Assembly: GCA_022730245.1 (NCBI GenBank)
Contig: DZCK01000003.1
Span: 1-48,878 of the forward strand
Direction of reading: 5' to 3'
Source of the DNA: Halothiobacillus neapolitanus
GTDB taxonomy: Bacteria; Pseudomonadota; Gammaproteobacteria; Halothiobacillales; Halothiobacillaceae
DNA: 48,878 bases
Numbering within the stretch: the stretch's first letter is position 1; every line of letters starts with the position of its first letter. Positions 39,221 to 48,839 of this stretch are shown here, in pieces. The translations under genes were made by a program, and so were the position numbers. Below the pieces are notes generated by a model that was not told the origin of the DNA, made no database searches, and saw only the letters and a list, made by a program, of their open reading frames with translations.

Positions 39221-40672
39221 ATGACTACATTATCAGTGGCTTCTTCTATTCGTCGCAGCCTTAAACACAGTGGCCGAACCTTGGTTGCCGTATCTATGCT
39301 GGCGGCACCGCTCTTGTTTTTAGCGCCCAGCACCAGCTTTGCCGATACCGCCATGCCGGATTATGTGCAGCTTGTGAAGCAATCCAGCCCATGGGTTGTC
39401 AACATCAGCACCGTTTCCAAGCCTAAGGCGCAATCTGGCTTCAGTAATGGCGCGGTGCCGGATTTCCCCCCGGGGCCTGCGGGCGACATGATGCGGCGTT
39501 TCTTTGAGCAAATGCCGCAAAATCAAAAAGCGGAGCCGGTGCGCTCTTTGGGTTCAGGCTTTATTATTTCCGCTGATGGCTATATTTTAACCAACGCGCA
39601 TGTGATTGATGGCGCAGATAAAATCACAGTCCGCATGCCCGATCGGCAAAGCTACACGGCGAAGGTAATTGGCCAAGATAAGCGCACCGATATTGCCTTG
39701 ATTAAAATTGACGCGACCAACCTGCCCGTGGCGCCGATTGGTAATTCAGACAACATCCAAGTAGGGGAATGGGTGCTGGCAATCGGTGAGCCGTTTGGGC
39801 TCGATCACACCGCAACCCACGGGATTGTGTCGGCGATTGGGCGCGATTTGCCCGATGAAAGCTATGTGCCGTTTATCCAAACCGATGCGCCGGTGAACCC
39901 CGGTAATTCCGGCGGGCCACTCATTGATACCAATGGCAAGGTCATCGGCATTAACTCGCAGATTTACACGAAATCGGGTGGGTTTATGGGAATTTCGTTC
40001 GCGATTCCGATCAATGTCGCGATGAATATTGTCGATCAGCTGAAAACAACGGGCTCGGTGACGCGCGGTTATCTGGGCGTATTGATTCAACCGGTGAGCG
40101 ATGAGCTGGCTAAATCGTTCGGCATGAGCAATACCAAAGGCGCTTTGGTTGCGAAGGTCGAGGCGAATACCCCAGCCGCCAAAGCGGGGCTCAAGTCTGG
40201 CGATGTGATTTTGAAATTCAACGGTAAAGAAATTAATCGCTCCGGCGAGCTGCCGATCATGGTGGGCATGTCGCCCATTGGCAAACCGGCCACCTTAACG
40301 GTTTTGCGCGATGGTACCGTGCGTGAAATGACGGTCACGGTTGAAAAACTCGATAAAGCGGCGATAGAAGCCGAAGGCGGCACCAGCGCAGCCATCGAGA
40401 AAATGGGGCTTAAAGTATCTGAATTAAGCGCGAGTGATTTGCAGCAATTGAATGTGCAGTACGGCGTGAAAGTGGATGCGGTGAGCAATGATTCGCCGTT
40501 TGCGACCGTGTTAGCGCCCAAAGATGTATTGCTTGAAGTGAACCGGTTACCCATGAAAACCACCGAAGACTTGAAAAAAGCCTTGGATAGCGCGCCGAAA
40601 GATCGGCCGATTGCCATCCGCCTACTGCGTGATGGTCAGCCTTTGTTTATGGCGGTGCAGTTGGGTAAATAA
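39221..40672 (+). CDS. DegP/DegQ (Do) family periplasmic serine endoprotease
   Basis: Protein-quality-control protease and chaperone, 483 residues from ATG 39221. A signal peptide (about 1-41, ending in SFADTA) precedes the trypsin-like domain with His127 (TNAHVIDGAD), Asp157 (RTDIALIKI) and Ser230 (NPGNSGGPL), then two PDZ domains (about 280-370 and 390-480). GGGG lies 6 nt before this ATG; another in-frame ATG at 39209 is possible. Whether it is DegP, DegQ or MucD in strict orthology is not decided. A strong terminator follows. Confidence 0.93.
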   Translation: MTTLSVASSIRRSLKHSGRTLVAVSMLAAPLLFLAPSTSFADTAMPDYVQLVKQSSPWVVNISTVSKPKAQSGFSNGAVPDFPPGPAGDMMRRFFEQMPQNQKAEPVRSLGSGFIISADGYILTNAHVIDGADKITVRMPDRQSYTAKVIGQDKRTDIALIKIDATNLPVAPIGNSDNIQVGEWVLAIGEPFGLDHTATHGIVSAIGRDLPDESYVPFIQTDAPVNPGNSGGPLIDTNGKVIGINSQIYTKSGGFMGISFAIPINVAMNIVDQLKTTGSVTRGYLGVLIQPVSDELAKSFGMSNTKGALVAKVEANTPAAKAGLKSGDVILKFNGKEINRSGELPIMVGMSPIGKPATLTVLRDGTVREMTVTVEKLDKAAIEAEGGTSAAIEKMGLKVSELSASDLQQLNVQYGVKVDAVSNDSPFATVLAPKDVLLEVNRLPMKTTEDLKKALDSAPKDRPIAIRLLRDGQPLFMAVQLGK

Positions 40673-40808
40673 CGCATTTCGTACCATCGAGAAGAATGCG
40701 CTGAGTGGGGTTGATGCGTTATCAACCCCATAAATTTTTTTGAATGGCGGGTTGAACTATTTGCCCCGCACTCAATCTCAGTAAGCGGCTCCTCAAGGAT
40801 GAACCATT

Positions 40809-40835
40809 GCCCCGAATGATCCGGGGCTTTTTTTT
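40809..40835 (+). terminator. Intrinsic terminator after the Do protease gene
   Basis: GCCCCG (40809-40814) and CGGGGC (40822-40827) form a 6-bp GC stem with a 7-nt loop, followed by eight T residues. It lies about 137 nt beyond the protease stop and before the second exonuclease gene. Confidence 0.88.
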
Positions 40836-40904
40836 GCCCGTGATTTGTTGAAACCGAGCACCACGGTACACTGCCACCTTCATTTTACGGCTGGGGAATA
40901 GGCG

Positions 40905-41675
40905 ATGCGGGTGATTTCATTTAATGCAAACGGTATCCGTTCGGCGGCCAAAAAAGGGTTTTTTGACTGGCTGAGCCAACAAAATGCCGATTTTGTCTGC
41001 ATTCAAGAAACCAAAGCGCAGCCCGATCAACTCACCGATGCGGCGTTTAACCCGGCCGGTTACACCTGCCAATATGTATCTGCCCAAAAAAAAGGCTACA
41101 GCGGCGTCGCTGTTTATGCGCGGCGTCCACCGGCGCGGATCGTCACCGAGCTGGGTTTGCCCGAATTTGATGCCGAAGGCCGATACTGCGCGTTTGAATA
41201 CCCCGATTTAATCGTCGCATCCTTGTATTTGCCGTCGGGCTCGGCGGGCGATCATCGGCAGGAATCAAAAGATCGATTTTTAGCGGCCTATTTGCCGTTA
41301 CTCACGGCCTATCGCCAAGCGCAAACCAAGCCCTTGATTTTGTGTGGTGATTGGAATATCGCGCACAAAGAGTTGGACTTGAAAAACTGGCGCAGCAATC
41401 AAAAAAACTCAGGCTTCCTGCCGCACGAGCGGGCGTGGTTAGATGAGCTGTTTGATCGGTTGGGCTATGTCGATGCGCACCGCGTCGTGGCGCCCGATGA
41501 GGCGATTTATACTTGGTGGTCGAACCGGGCGAATGCCTGGGAGAATAACGTAGGTTGGCGTATTGACTATCAAATCATCACGCCTGATTTAGCCGAGCGG
41601 GTGGCGGGGGCAGCGGTCTATCGGAGCGAGAAGTTTTCAGACCACGCGCCGCTGGTTATTGATTACCGAGATTAA
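40905..41675 (+). CDS. Exodeoxyribonuclease III (second copy)
   Basis: EEP-superfamily AP endonuclease/exonuclease, 256 residues. Motifs: SFNANGIRSAAKKGFF, CIQETKAQ, the conserved YSGVAVYARR, CGDWNIAHKELDLKNWRSN, YTWWSNRANAWENNVGWRID and SDHAPLVIDY. It is clearly a different subfamily from the copy at 21323-22102, so the organism has two paralogues. Its stop shares the TTAA palindrome with the stop of the opposing terC gene. Confidence 0.93.
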   Translation: MRVISFNANGIRSAAKKGFFDWLSQQNADFVCIQETKAQPDQLTDAAFNPAGYTCQYVSAQKKGYSGVAVYARRPPARIVTELGLPEFDAEGRYCAFEYPDLIVASLYLPSGSAGDHRQESKDRFLAAYLPLLTAYRQAQTKPLILCGDWNIAHKELDLKNWRSNQKNSGFLPHERAWLDELFDRLGYVDAHRVVAPDEAIYTWWSNRANAWENNVGWRIDYQIITPDLAERVAGAAVYRSEKFSDHAPLVIDYRD

Positions 41676-42421
41676 TCGGGCAGCGCGTTTGAGCTGAGCT
41701 GCGCACGCTTTTTGCGCATGCGGATATTGAGCGACTCCACAATCAAAGAAAACGCCATCGCCGCATAGATATAGCCTTTGGGCACATGCTGGCCGAAGGC
41801 TTCGGCGATTAAAAACACACCCACCAAAATCAAAAAAGACAACGCCAGCATTTTAATCGTGGGATGGTGTTCAACAAATTCGCTAATGGACTTGGCCGCC
41901 ACCATCATCACCAAAACCGCCACAATAATGGCCGCCACCATAATTTCAATGTGTTTAACCAAGCCAATCGCGGTGATGACCGAATCGAGCGAGAACACAA
42001 TATCGATCAAAGCAATTTGCGTTACGACCGTCCAAAGCGCTACTTTTTTAAGGGTGGGGCCGGCACTGGTTTCGACATGGCCACCCGATTCCATGGTGTC
42101 GTGCATTTCGGTCACGGCTTTATAAACCAAGAACAAGCCACCCACGAGCAAAATTAAATCGCGCCCTGAAAATGCCAGCGCCCCGATGTGCAAGAAGGGT
42201 TCGGTCAGCCCCATCAGCCAAACCAGCGAGAACAGCAACCCAATTCGTGTCACCATCGCCAATGCCAGCCCAAATAGCCGCCCTGCTGACCGTTGGTGCG
42301 CGGGAAGCTTGGATACCAAAATGGCGATAACAATAATATTGTCGATACCTAAAACAATTTCGAGCGCAGTTAACGTGGCAAACGCGATCCACGTTTCGGG
42401 TAAAAAAAGCAGTTCTAGCAT
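41672..42421 (-). CDS. TerC family integral membrane protein
   Basis: Polytopic membrane protein of 249 residues with about seven spans. The TerC/YgaP-type hallmarks are present: TALEIVLGIDNIIVIAILVSKLP with acidic residues inside the membrane, and IALIDIVFSLDSVITAIGLV. Members are linked to metal (manganese/tellurium) handling, possibly metalating exported proteins. The start at 42421 (MLELLFLPETW) with ACAGG upstream matches the family; the frame extends to 42469 without support. Confidence 0.92.
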   Translation of the reverse strand: MLELLFLPETWIAFATLTALEIVLGIDNIIVIAILVSKLPAHQRSAGRLFGLALAMVTRIGLLFSLVWLMGLTEPFLHIGALAFSGRDLILLVGGLFLVYKAVTEMHDTMESGGHVETSAGPTLKKVALWTVVTQIALIDIVFSLDSVITAIGLVKHIEIMVAAIIVAVLVMMVAAKSISEFVEHHPTIKMLALSFLILVGVFLIAEAFGQHVPKGYIYAAMAFSLIVESLNIRMRKKRAQLSSNALPD

Positions 42422-42601
42422 GGCAAACCTGTTGTATTGCGAAGGATTTTGAAGCGATTTAACGCACAATTTAGCATCACGCGCCCCATTTAAGAAATTT
42501 TACAGCGGCAGATGACCATTTGTTTATCTCTTGTGCGGCGCATCCTGTTTTGCCGGATAGTTTCGTATACTGAGGGTTCGTTTTTTATGGGGGAAAAAAT
42601 C

Positions 42602-43069
42602 ATGAGGTTGCGAATCATCGCGCTGGGCATTTTGGGTGGAATGAGCGTCATTTTGAGTGGCTGCGTGACGCCGATGACCGGTGACGTCTATAGCCAAAAC
42701 AACGCCATGCAAATGCAAACGGTGCAGTACGGCACCATTGAAAGCTTGCGTGGGGTGCAAATTGCCGGTACGCAATCGCCGCTGGGCATGATTGGCGGGG
42801 CGGTAGTCGGCGGCTTGTTGGGTAGTGGCGTGGGCGGTGGGCTGGGGCGTAATTTGGCCACCGTGGGTGGTGCTATAGCGGGTGGTGTTGCCGGTTCTGC
42901 CATTGAAAATAACGTCACGCAGCAAAACGGCGTAGAAATTGTTGTGCGCTTAGATAATGGCCGCACGGTATCGATTGTGCAGGCCGTGGGCGCGCAGCTA
43001 TTTTCATTGGGGCAACGCGTTCAGGTGTTAAGCGCGCCCGATGGTACGAGCCGCGTCACGGCGGGTTAA
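42602..43069 (+). CDS. SlyB-like outer-membrane lipoprotein with glycine zipper
   Basis: Protein of 155 residues. A lipoprotein signal with lipobox LSGC gives a mature N-terminal Cys near residue 19. The central stretch MIGGAVVGGLLGSGVGGG and LATVGGAIAGGVAGSAIE is a glycine-zipper 2TM region, followed by a basic/beta C-terminal part (VRLDNGRTVSIVQAVG). This fits the SlyB/Pcp family of outer-membrane lipoproteins. The ATG at 42602 is preceded by GGGGGA; an in-frame ATG at 42587 is an alternative. Confidence 0.88.
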   Translation: MRLRIIALGILGGMSVILSGCVTPMTGDVYSQNNAMQMQTVQYGTIESLRGVQIAGTQSPLGMIGGAVVGGLLGSGVGGGLGRNLATVGGAIAGGVAGSAIENNVTQQNGVEIVVRLDNGRTVSIVQAVGAQLFSLGQRVQVLSAPDGTSRVTAG

Positions 43070-43108
43070 TGAAGCGCCCTGCCTGTTTTTTTTGCCCGAG
43101 GATTCGCT

Positions 43109-43729
43109 GTGTTTGGCATTGATATCGCCGCCCTTTTGGCGCAATACGGGTTACTGGTTTTAGCCATCGGCTGCTTGCTTGAAGGCGAAACCGTGCTGGT
43201 GCTCGCAGGCCTTGCGGCACACCAGGGTTTGCTCGGTTTGCCGCAGGTTTTGATGGTGGCCATGTTTTTTGGCTGGCTGGGTGACCAGATTTTTTTCTGG
43301 CTCGGACGCTGGAAAGGCGATGCGATTTTGCAGCGCTTTCCGAGTTGGGCGAAGCAAAAACCCCGCTTGGATATTTGGATTCAAAAATACCATGCGCCAG
43401 TCATTATTATGGTGCGCTTTATGTACGGCTTGCGTGCGGCGGGCCCTGTTTTAATTGGCCATAGCGGTTTATGTCCTTGGAAGTTTATGCTCTATAACGC
43501 GATTGGCGCGGTGCTATGGGCTGTTTTATTTGTGAGTTTAGGCTGGGTTTTTGGCCAAGCAGCAGAACAGGTGCTCACCCGAATAGATGCATTGGGCCAT
43601 TATATTTTTTACGTGGGTGCCGGCGTGATTTTCGTGGTGGGCGCAGGGATTTGGCTCTGGAATCGTCGCCGGGCGGCGCGTATTGCGCGGGCGGCTCGGC
43701 TGGCACGCCAAGCGCAGGGTCTTGATTAG
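43109..43729 (+). CDS. DedA family membrane protein
   Basis: Inner-membrane protein of 206 residues of the DedA/SNARE-associated family, whose members have been linked to undecaprenyl-phosphate or lipid flipping. Motifs: EGETVLVLAGLAAHQGLL, GDQIFFWLGRWKGD and the conserved VRFMYGLRAAGPVLIGHSG. It uses a GTG start at 43109 with GAGGAT upstream. It ends in an Arg-rich tail (WNRRRAARIARAARLARQ). It lies 39 nt after the lipoprotein gene and 14 nt before gmk. Confidence 0.92.
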   Translation: MFGIDIAALLAQYGLLVLAIGCLLEGETVLVLAGLAAHQGLLGLPQVLMVAMFFGWLGDQIFFWLGRWKGDAILQRFPSWAKQKPRLDIWIQKYHAPVIIMVRFMYGLRAAGPVLIGHSGLCPWKFMLYNAIGAVLWAVLFVSLGWVFGQAAEQVLTRIDALGHYIFYVGAGVIFVVGAGIWLWNRRRAARIARAARLARQAQGLD

Positions 43730-43740
43730 ATTTGAGGTAA

Positions 43741-44376
<636 letters not shown>

Positions 44377-44415
44377 ACTACGCGGTCAGTTTCACTTATC
44401 CTGGGTAGAGTCATC

Positions 44416-44742
44416 ATGGCGCGTGTCACCGTAGAAGATTGTCTTGTAAAGATTCCGAACCGCTTTGAGCTGGTTTTAATGGCCGCCCGCCGTGCCCGTC
44501 AAATTGAACAGGGCGCCGAGCCGCTGGTGCCGATGGGCAAAGAAAAGCCCGTGGTCATCGCCTTGCGCGAGATTGGCGAGGGCAAAATTGATGCCGCTCG
44601 TATTGAAGAAATTCAGTCCAATATGGTGATTTTGCGCTCGCAAATTTCTGAAGCCGAAATTCGGGCAGAGTTAGCGCAATTTGCCGACGATGATGAAGGC
44701 GGCAGTGTTCGCCGCCCGGCGACAACGAGCGACGAGGGCTAA
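44416..44742 (+). CDS. rpoZ: RNA polymerase omega subunit
   Basis: Small subunit of 108 residues that supports RNA polymerase assembly and forms part of a ppGpp site. [30 protein letters not shown] is the family start. The C-terminal part is acidic ([10 protein letters not shown]) and a little longer than the E. coli protein. The stop is 1 nt before the spoT TTG start, so the two are probably coupled. Confidence 0.97.
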   Translation: MARVTVEDCLVKIPNRFELVLMAARRARQIEQGAEPLVPMGKEKPVVIALREIGEGKIDAARIEEIQSNMVILRSQISEAEIRAELAQFADDDEGGSVRRPATTSDEG

Positions 44743-44743
44743 A

Positions 44744-46960
44744 TTGCCCGAAGTCCCGCCTTTGTCCCCATTGAGCATGGCGCGGGGGGGCAATCAGACC
44801 GCACTGGTCTTGGTCGCTGAGGCCGCTGGGGCGGAAAAATTCTTCGCGCCTTTGGCGATGGTGCTTGCACCTTATATTGATTCAGAAGGCATCTCGCATG
44901 TGCGGGATGCCTTTATTTTTGGTGCCAATGCTCATGTAGGGCAGTCGCGTCAAAGCGGTGAGCCCTATATCAGTCATCCGATTGCGGTCGCAGAAATTTT
45001 GGCGGGTCTGCACATGGATGAGGCGACCTTGGTTGCGGCCATTTTGCATGATGTGATTGAAGACACCGCGGTGGCGCGCGAGGAAATTGTGCAGCGCTTT
45101 GGTGAAGAGGTGGCGCGCTTGGTGGATGGGGTTTCTAAACTCACCCAAATCCGCTTTAAATCCAAAGCTGAGGCGCAGGCCGCTAATTTTCGCAAAATGA
45201 TGATGGCAATGGTCGAGGATGTGCGCGTTATCCTCATTAAATTGGCCGATCGGCTGCATAACATGCGCACCTTAGGGGTGATGCGCCCCGATAAACGCCG
45301 CCGCATTGCGCGTGAAACCTTGGATATTTACACCCCCATCGCCAGCCGATTGGGCTTGAATTCACTGCGCCACGAGCTGGAAGATATGGGCTTTGCGGCC
45401 TTGTATCCGACGCGGTACCGCGTGCTGTCTGAGTCGGTGCGCAAGGCGCGGGGCAATCGCAAAGAAATTGTTGCGGGGATTGAAGAGCGGTTTGTGCGCC
45501 GGTTTGGTGAAGAAGCCTTAAAAGCGCAAATTGATGCGCGTGAAAAGCGCCCTTATTCGATTTATCGCAAAATGCTGCAAAAACACTTAAGTTTTAAAGA
45601 AGTGTTTGATGTGTTCGCGGTGCGCATCGTGGTGCAAAACGTTGATGAGTGCTACCGCGCACTGGGTATTGTGCACAATTTGTACAAGCCTTTGCCGGGG
45701 CGGTTTAAAGATTACATTGCCATCCCCAAGGCGAATGGTTATCAGTCGTTGCACACTATTTTGTTTGGGCCGCACGGCATTCCGCTGGAAGTGCAAATTC
45801 GCACCAATGAGATGCACCAGTTTGCCGAAAGCGGTATTGCGGCGCATTGGTTGTATAAATCCAGTGGCGATCAAGGCACCGTAACCCAAGCGCGCGCGCG
45901 TGAATGGCTACGCGATTTACTTGAAATTCAGCAAAAAGCGGGTAATCCGCAAGAGTTTTTAGAATCCGTTAAGGTCGATCTCTTCCCAGATGAGGTGTAT
46001 GTATTCACCCCCATGGGCGAGATTATCGAGCTGCCGCGTCGGGCTACGGTCGTGGATTTTGCCTACGCCATTCATACCGATGTAGGCAATCGCTGTGTTG
46101 CCTGCAAAATTGACCGCCGCTTCGCCCCGCTTTCGACCCCATTGGAAAATGGCCAGACGATCGAAATTATTACCGCCGCCGGTGCTGAGCCCAATCCCAA
46201 TTGGCTCTCGTTTGTCGTCACGGCCAAAGCGCGCGCTAACATTCGAAATTACCTTAAAAACCTGCACGATACCGAAGCCATCAAATTAGGGCATCGCCTG
46301 CTGGTTAAAGCGTTGAATGCGGAACAGGTGGAGCTTGAGGCGGTGCGACCTGAACGCATGGCGCGGTTGCTGGCGGAGTATCATTTCGATGGCCTACAAG
46401 ATTTATTGCATGAAATCGGGCTGGGTAACCGGATGGCGCCTTTGGTTGCGCGGTTACTGCTGATGACCGAGGGCGAGGGGGATGCCGCCGAGGGTGGCTT
46501 GCCAGGCATGAGCGCGGCGCAACCGCCGATGATTATTAGCGGCACGGAAGGCTTGGTGGTCGATTTCGCCAAATGCTGTCATCCGATACCGGGTGATGTG
46601 GTGGTGGGGTTTTTGAGCACGGGTCGAGGCATCGTGGTGCACCGCTCTGATTGCAGTAATGCGGTCGATGCCGGCATCCACCCAGAGCGCTGGCTGGCGG
46701 TAAACTGGGCCAGCACGCCCACGGGTGAATATCAGGCGTTAATTATTGTGCATGCTAAAAATGTGCGGGGTGGTTTGGCGCGCATTGCAGGCTCTGTGGC
46801 CGAAACCGGGGCGGATATTGATGATGTGCGTTTCGATGATCGGGATGTCAACCTCACCATTATTACGATTGCACTGCGCGTGGTTGATCGCATTCATTTA
46901 GCGCGCGTGATGCGGCGAATTAAACAAGTGCCTGATGTGGTTAAGGTTATTCGCCCTTAG
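44744..46960 (+). CDS. spoT: Bifunctional (p)ppGpp synthetase/hydrolase SpoT
   Basis: Makes and degrades the stringent-response alarmone. It has 738 residues from TTG 44744, chosen for GAGGG 5 nt upstream; ATG 44777 is an alternative. An intact HD hydrolase domain (YISHPIAVAEILAGL, ILHDVIEDT, KLADRLHNMRTLG) precedes the synthetase (RPYSIYRKM, RFKDYIAIPKANGYQSLHT). The RFKD there is the RxKD form typical of bifunctional enzymes, not the ExDD of RelA. TGS (DEVYVFTPMGEIIELPR) and a C-terminal ACT domain (about 660-738) follow. Confidence 0.97.
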   Translation: MPEVPPLSPLSMARGGNQTALVLVAEAAGAEKFFAPLAMVLAPYIDSEGISHVRDAFIFGANAHVGQSRQSGEPYISHPIAVAEILAGLHMDEATLVAAILHDVIEDTAVAREEIVQRFGEEVARLVDGVSKLTQIRFKSKAEAQAANFRKMMMAMVEDVRVILIKLADRLHNMRTLGVMRPDKRRRIARETLDIYTPIASRLGLNSLRHELEDMGFAALYPTRYRVLSESVRKARGNRKEIVAGIEERFVRRFGEEALKAQIDAREKRPYSIYRKMLQKHLSFKEVFDVFAVRIVVQNVDECYRALGIVHNLYKPLPGRFKDYIAIPKANGYQSLHTILFGPHGIPLEVQIRTNEMHQFAESGIAAHWLYKSSGDQGTVTQARAREWLRDLLEIQQKAGNPQEFLESVKVDLFPDEVYVFTPMGEIIELPRRATVVDFAYAIHTDVGNRCVACKIDRRFAPLSTPLENGQTIEIITAAGAEPNPNWLSFVVTAKARANIRNYLKNLHDTEAIKLGHRLLVKALNAEQVELEAVRPERMARLLAEYHFDGLQDLLHEIGLGNRMAPLVARLLLMTEGEGDAAEGGLPGMSAAQPPMIISGTEGLVVDFAKCCHPIPGDVVVGFLSTGRGIVVHRSDCSNAVDAGIHPERWLAVNWASTPTGEYQALIIVHAKNVRGGLARIAGSVAETGADIDDVRFDDRDVNLTIITIALRVVDRIHLARVMRRIKQVPDVVKVIRP

Positions 46961-47001
46961 TGGGTAGGTTGATTAAAATTTTATTTAATGAGGTGCCGTG
47001 C

Positions 47002-47388
47002 ATGGCTAACAAAACCATTATTCATACCGAACAAGCGCCTCGGGCGATTGGCACCTACTCCCAGGCGGTTCGGGTGGATAAAACCGTGTATTTATCGGGG
47101 CAAATCGCGCTGGATCCGCACACTATGAACATGGTGAATGACACCATCGAGCAAGAAATTCGCCAAGTGTTGACGAATTTATCGGCAGTTTGCGTGGCGG
47201 CGGGTGGCTCGTTGGCAGAGGTTGTGAAATTGCAGGTTTATTTAACCGATTTAGCCTATTTTGCCAGTGTGAACAGCTTGATGGCTGAGTTTCTGCAAGC
47301 GCCTTACCCTGCCCGTGCGGCCATTGGTGTGGCGCAGTTGCCTCGGGGCGCGCGGGTGGAAATGGATGGGGTTTTGGTACTGAATTAA
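47002..47388 (+). CDS. ridA: RidA family enamine/imine deaminase
   Basis: Trimeric YjgF/RidA protein of 128 residues that hydrolyses reactive 2-aminoacrylate and other enamines. Family motifs: IGTYSQAVRVDKTVYLSGQI, EIRQVLTNLSAVCVAAG, VVKLQVYLTDL and the substrate Arg in APYPARAAIGVAQLPRGARVEMD. The ATG at 47002 has GAGGT upstream; the frame open from 46960 begins right at the spoT stop. It is the last gene of the gmk-rpoZ-spoT-ridA run. Confidence 0.96.
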   Translation: MANKTIIHTEQAPRAIGTYSQAVRVDKTVYLSGQIALDPHTMNMVNDTIEQEIRQVLTNLSAVCVAAGGSLAEVVKLQVYLTDLAYFASVNSLMAEFLQAPYPARAAIGVAQLPRGARVEMDGVLVLN

Positions 47389-47420
47389 CGCGTTGGCGGG
47401 ATATTTGGCTGAGGCTTGAG

Positions 47421-48485
47421 TTAGTCGGTTGTGGTGTCGTTTTGAGGCGTGCATTGGTCGTACCAATCTTGCGCGTACTCAGGTAAGGCACGGCACAGGT
47501 GGTAAAACTGCGCTTGATCCAAATACCCGCGCCGGTTAAGCGTGCAAGCCAATGAAAAATAGCGGGCTTCTTCTCGGCGTGAATTGAGCTCGGGCGGGGG
47601 ATTGGAGATGAGCGCGATGGTGCGGGGGGAAAGTGCCCAAGCCTCAGCGATGCGGGCACTATACGCAGGCACCAGTGCCCGAAATGCGGCCACATAAGCA
47701 GCGCTTAAGTTGGCGCCAGTTAAGGGTTTTTGCCGAATAAGCGCGATTAAACCCGTTTGCTCAATAAGCAAAGAGAGATAAAGCTCAAAGCCTACATTGG
47801 CATCAATTTTTGACAGGGCTGGGCTTTGATGTTTTAGCCCTTGGCGCAACGCATTAGCCGCCCTCAGGCTGATGGGCCAAATATCGTGAATCAGCAAGGG
47901 GTGAATGCCTTCGATATGGCTGAGTTGCGCTATGGGGCTGAACATGGCGGCTGAAACCACCTCGCGCATCCCTGAAAACCCAAGCAACATGACGGCCTGT
48001 TCGAGGGAGGTGATATTTTCGCGCCGTACCCGCATGGCGGGGCTATTAATGAGGCGCAATACTTGGGTTGAAATGATGGGATCCGCTTCAATCAACTCCG
48101 TTAGGCTGCGAATGGGGGTGTCGATATTATTCAGTGCGGTCATCAATTTTGGCAGCACGCTCGGCAAGCGGGGCACCAGCCGGGTGAGCTGGGTGGGCGT
48201 TTGATTTAAGTCCTCGGTGCGCGCTTTTAGCCAGAGTGCCTCGGGTGCGCTGAGTTGATCGGGCTTGATGAGTTTAAGGGGCGCTGCATTTAACAATTGT
48301 TGATAGAACGTGAGCGCCACTTCGGCCGCATCAGGGAAGTGGGTCTCTTCCGTGGGTGGCGGAGTGGCGCGCTCCACGGGGCGCTTGGCGGGCACTTCTT
48401 GCGGCGCTGGGCTGCGTGCGCTGCGGTATTGTGGTGCGGGTTCGGCTGGCTTTCTTGCCAGAAGCTTTGTGAGCCATTGCCACAT
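47421..48485 (-). CDS. HDOD domain protein
   Basis: Protein of 354 residues. A Pro/Ala/Arg-rich N-terminal stretch (about 10-45) leads to an HDOD domain (about 110-310): LPSVLPKLMTALNNIDTPIR, ELIEADPIISTQVLRLINSP, ITSLEQAVMLLGFSGMREVV. HDOD proteins are non-catalytic signalling modules related to HD phosphohydrolases; partners cannot be inferred. It converges on ridA, and bolA is 15 nt upstream on the same strand. Confidence 0.88.
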   Translation of the reverse strand: MWQWLTKLLARKPAEPAPQYRSARSPAPQEVPAKRPVERATPPPTEETHFPDAAEVALTFYQQLLNAAPLKLIKPDQLSAPEALWLKARTEDLNQTPTQLTRLVPRLPSVLPKLMTALNNIDTPIRSLTELIEADPIISTQVLRLINSPAMRVRRENITSLEQAVMLLGFSGMREVVSAAMFSPIAQLSHIEGIHPLLIHDIWPISLRAANALRQGLKHQSPALSKIDANVGFELYLSLLIEQTGLIALIRQKPLTGANLSAAYVAAFRALVPAYSARIAEAWALSPRTIALISNPPPELNSRREEARYFSLACTLNRRGYLDQAQFYHLCRALPEYAQDWYDQCTPQNDTTTD

Positions 48486-48500
48486 AATTGATTCTGCCTG

Positions 48501-48806
48501 TTAGTGATTGCGGCCAGCACAATCGGGTGAGGCAGGCGCCGCGCCTTTTTGGGCCCACTCAGCCGGTGTAAACGTGTGCAGCGATAGGGCGTGCATGCCC
48601 GCATCGCGTTCGGCTTGGAGCAGGCTTTGTACATGACGATGCCGCGCAAGCAAACCCAGCGCTTGGAATGATTCGCTCACAATCACTAAGCGATAATGGG
48701 TTTCTTCCCGCGTGCCGGCATGCAGATGGGATTCGTTATCAATTTCAAGATGGGTTGGTGCCAGTTCAGATTGAAGTTGGTTGCGAATACGGTCGGCTCG
48801 GTTCAT
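48501..48806 (-). CDS. bolA: BolA family protein
   Basis: Protein of 101 residues with a BolA/KH-like fold, which binds DNA and, with monothiol glutaredoxins, iron-sulfur clusters. Motifs: IRNQLQSELAPTHLEIDNES, HAGTREETHYRLVIVSESFQ, then ALGLLARHRHVQSLL and MHALSLHTFTPAEW. The conserved His after the second strand is present. It precedes the HDOD gene by 15 nt. Confidence 0.94.
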   Translation of the reverse strand: MNRADRIRNQLQSELAPTHLEIDNESHLHAGTREETHYRLVIVSESFQALGLLARHRHVQSLLQAERDAGMHALSLHTFTPAEWAQKGAAPASPDCAGRNH

Positions 48807-48839
48807 GGTGTGGTTGCCTTGATTAATTAAATTGATGAA

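Noticed and set aside
40087-40617. A 176-residue minus-strand open frame inside the Do protease gene
   Set aside because: It is antisense to a well-recognised gene with intact motifs, and its own translation is low-complexity and matches no family.
47123-47695. A 190-residue minus-strand open frame across ridA and the HDOD gene end
   Set aside because: It overlaps two recognised genes and is Pro/Ser-rich with no motif; it is a shadow frame.
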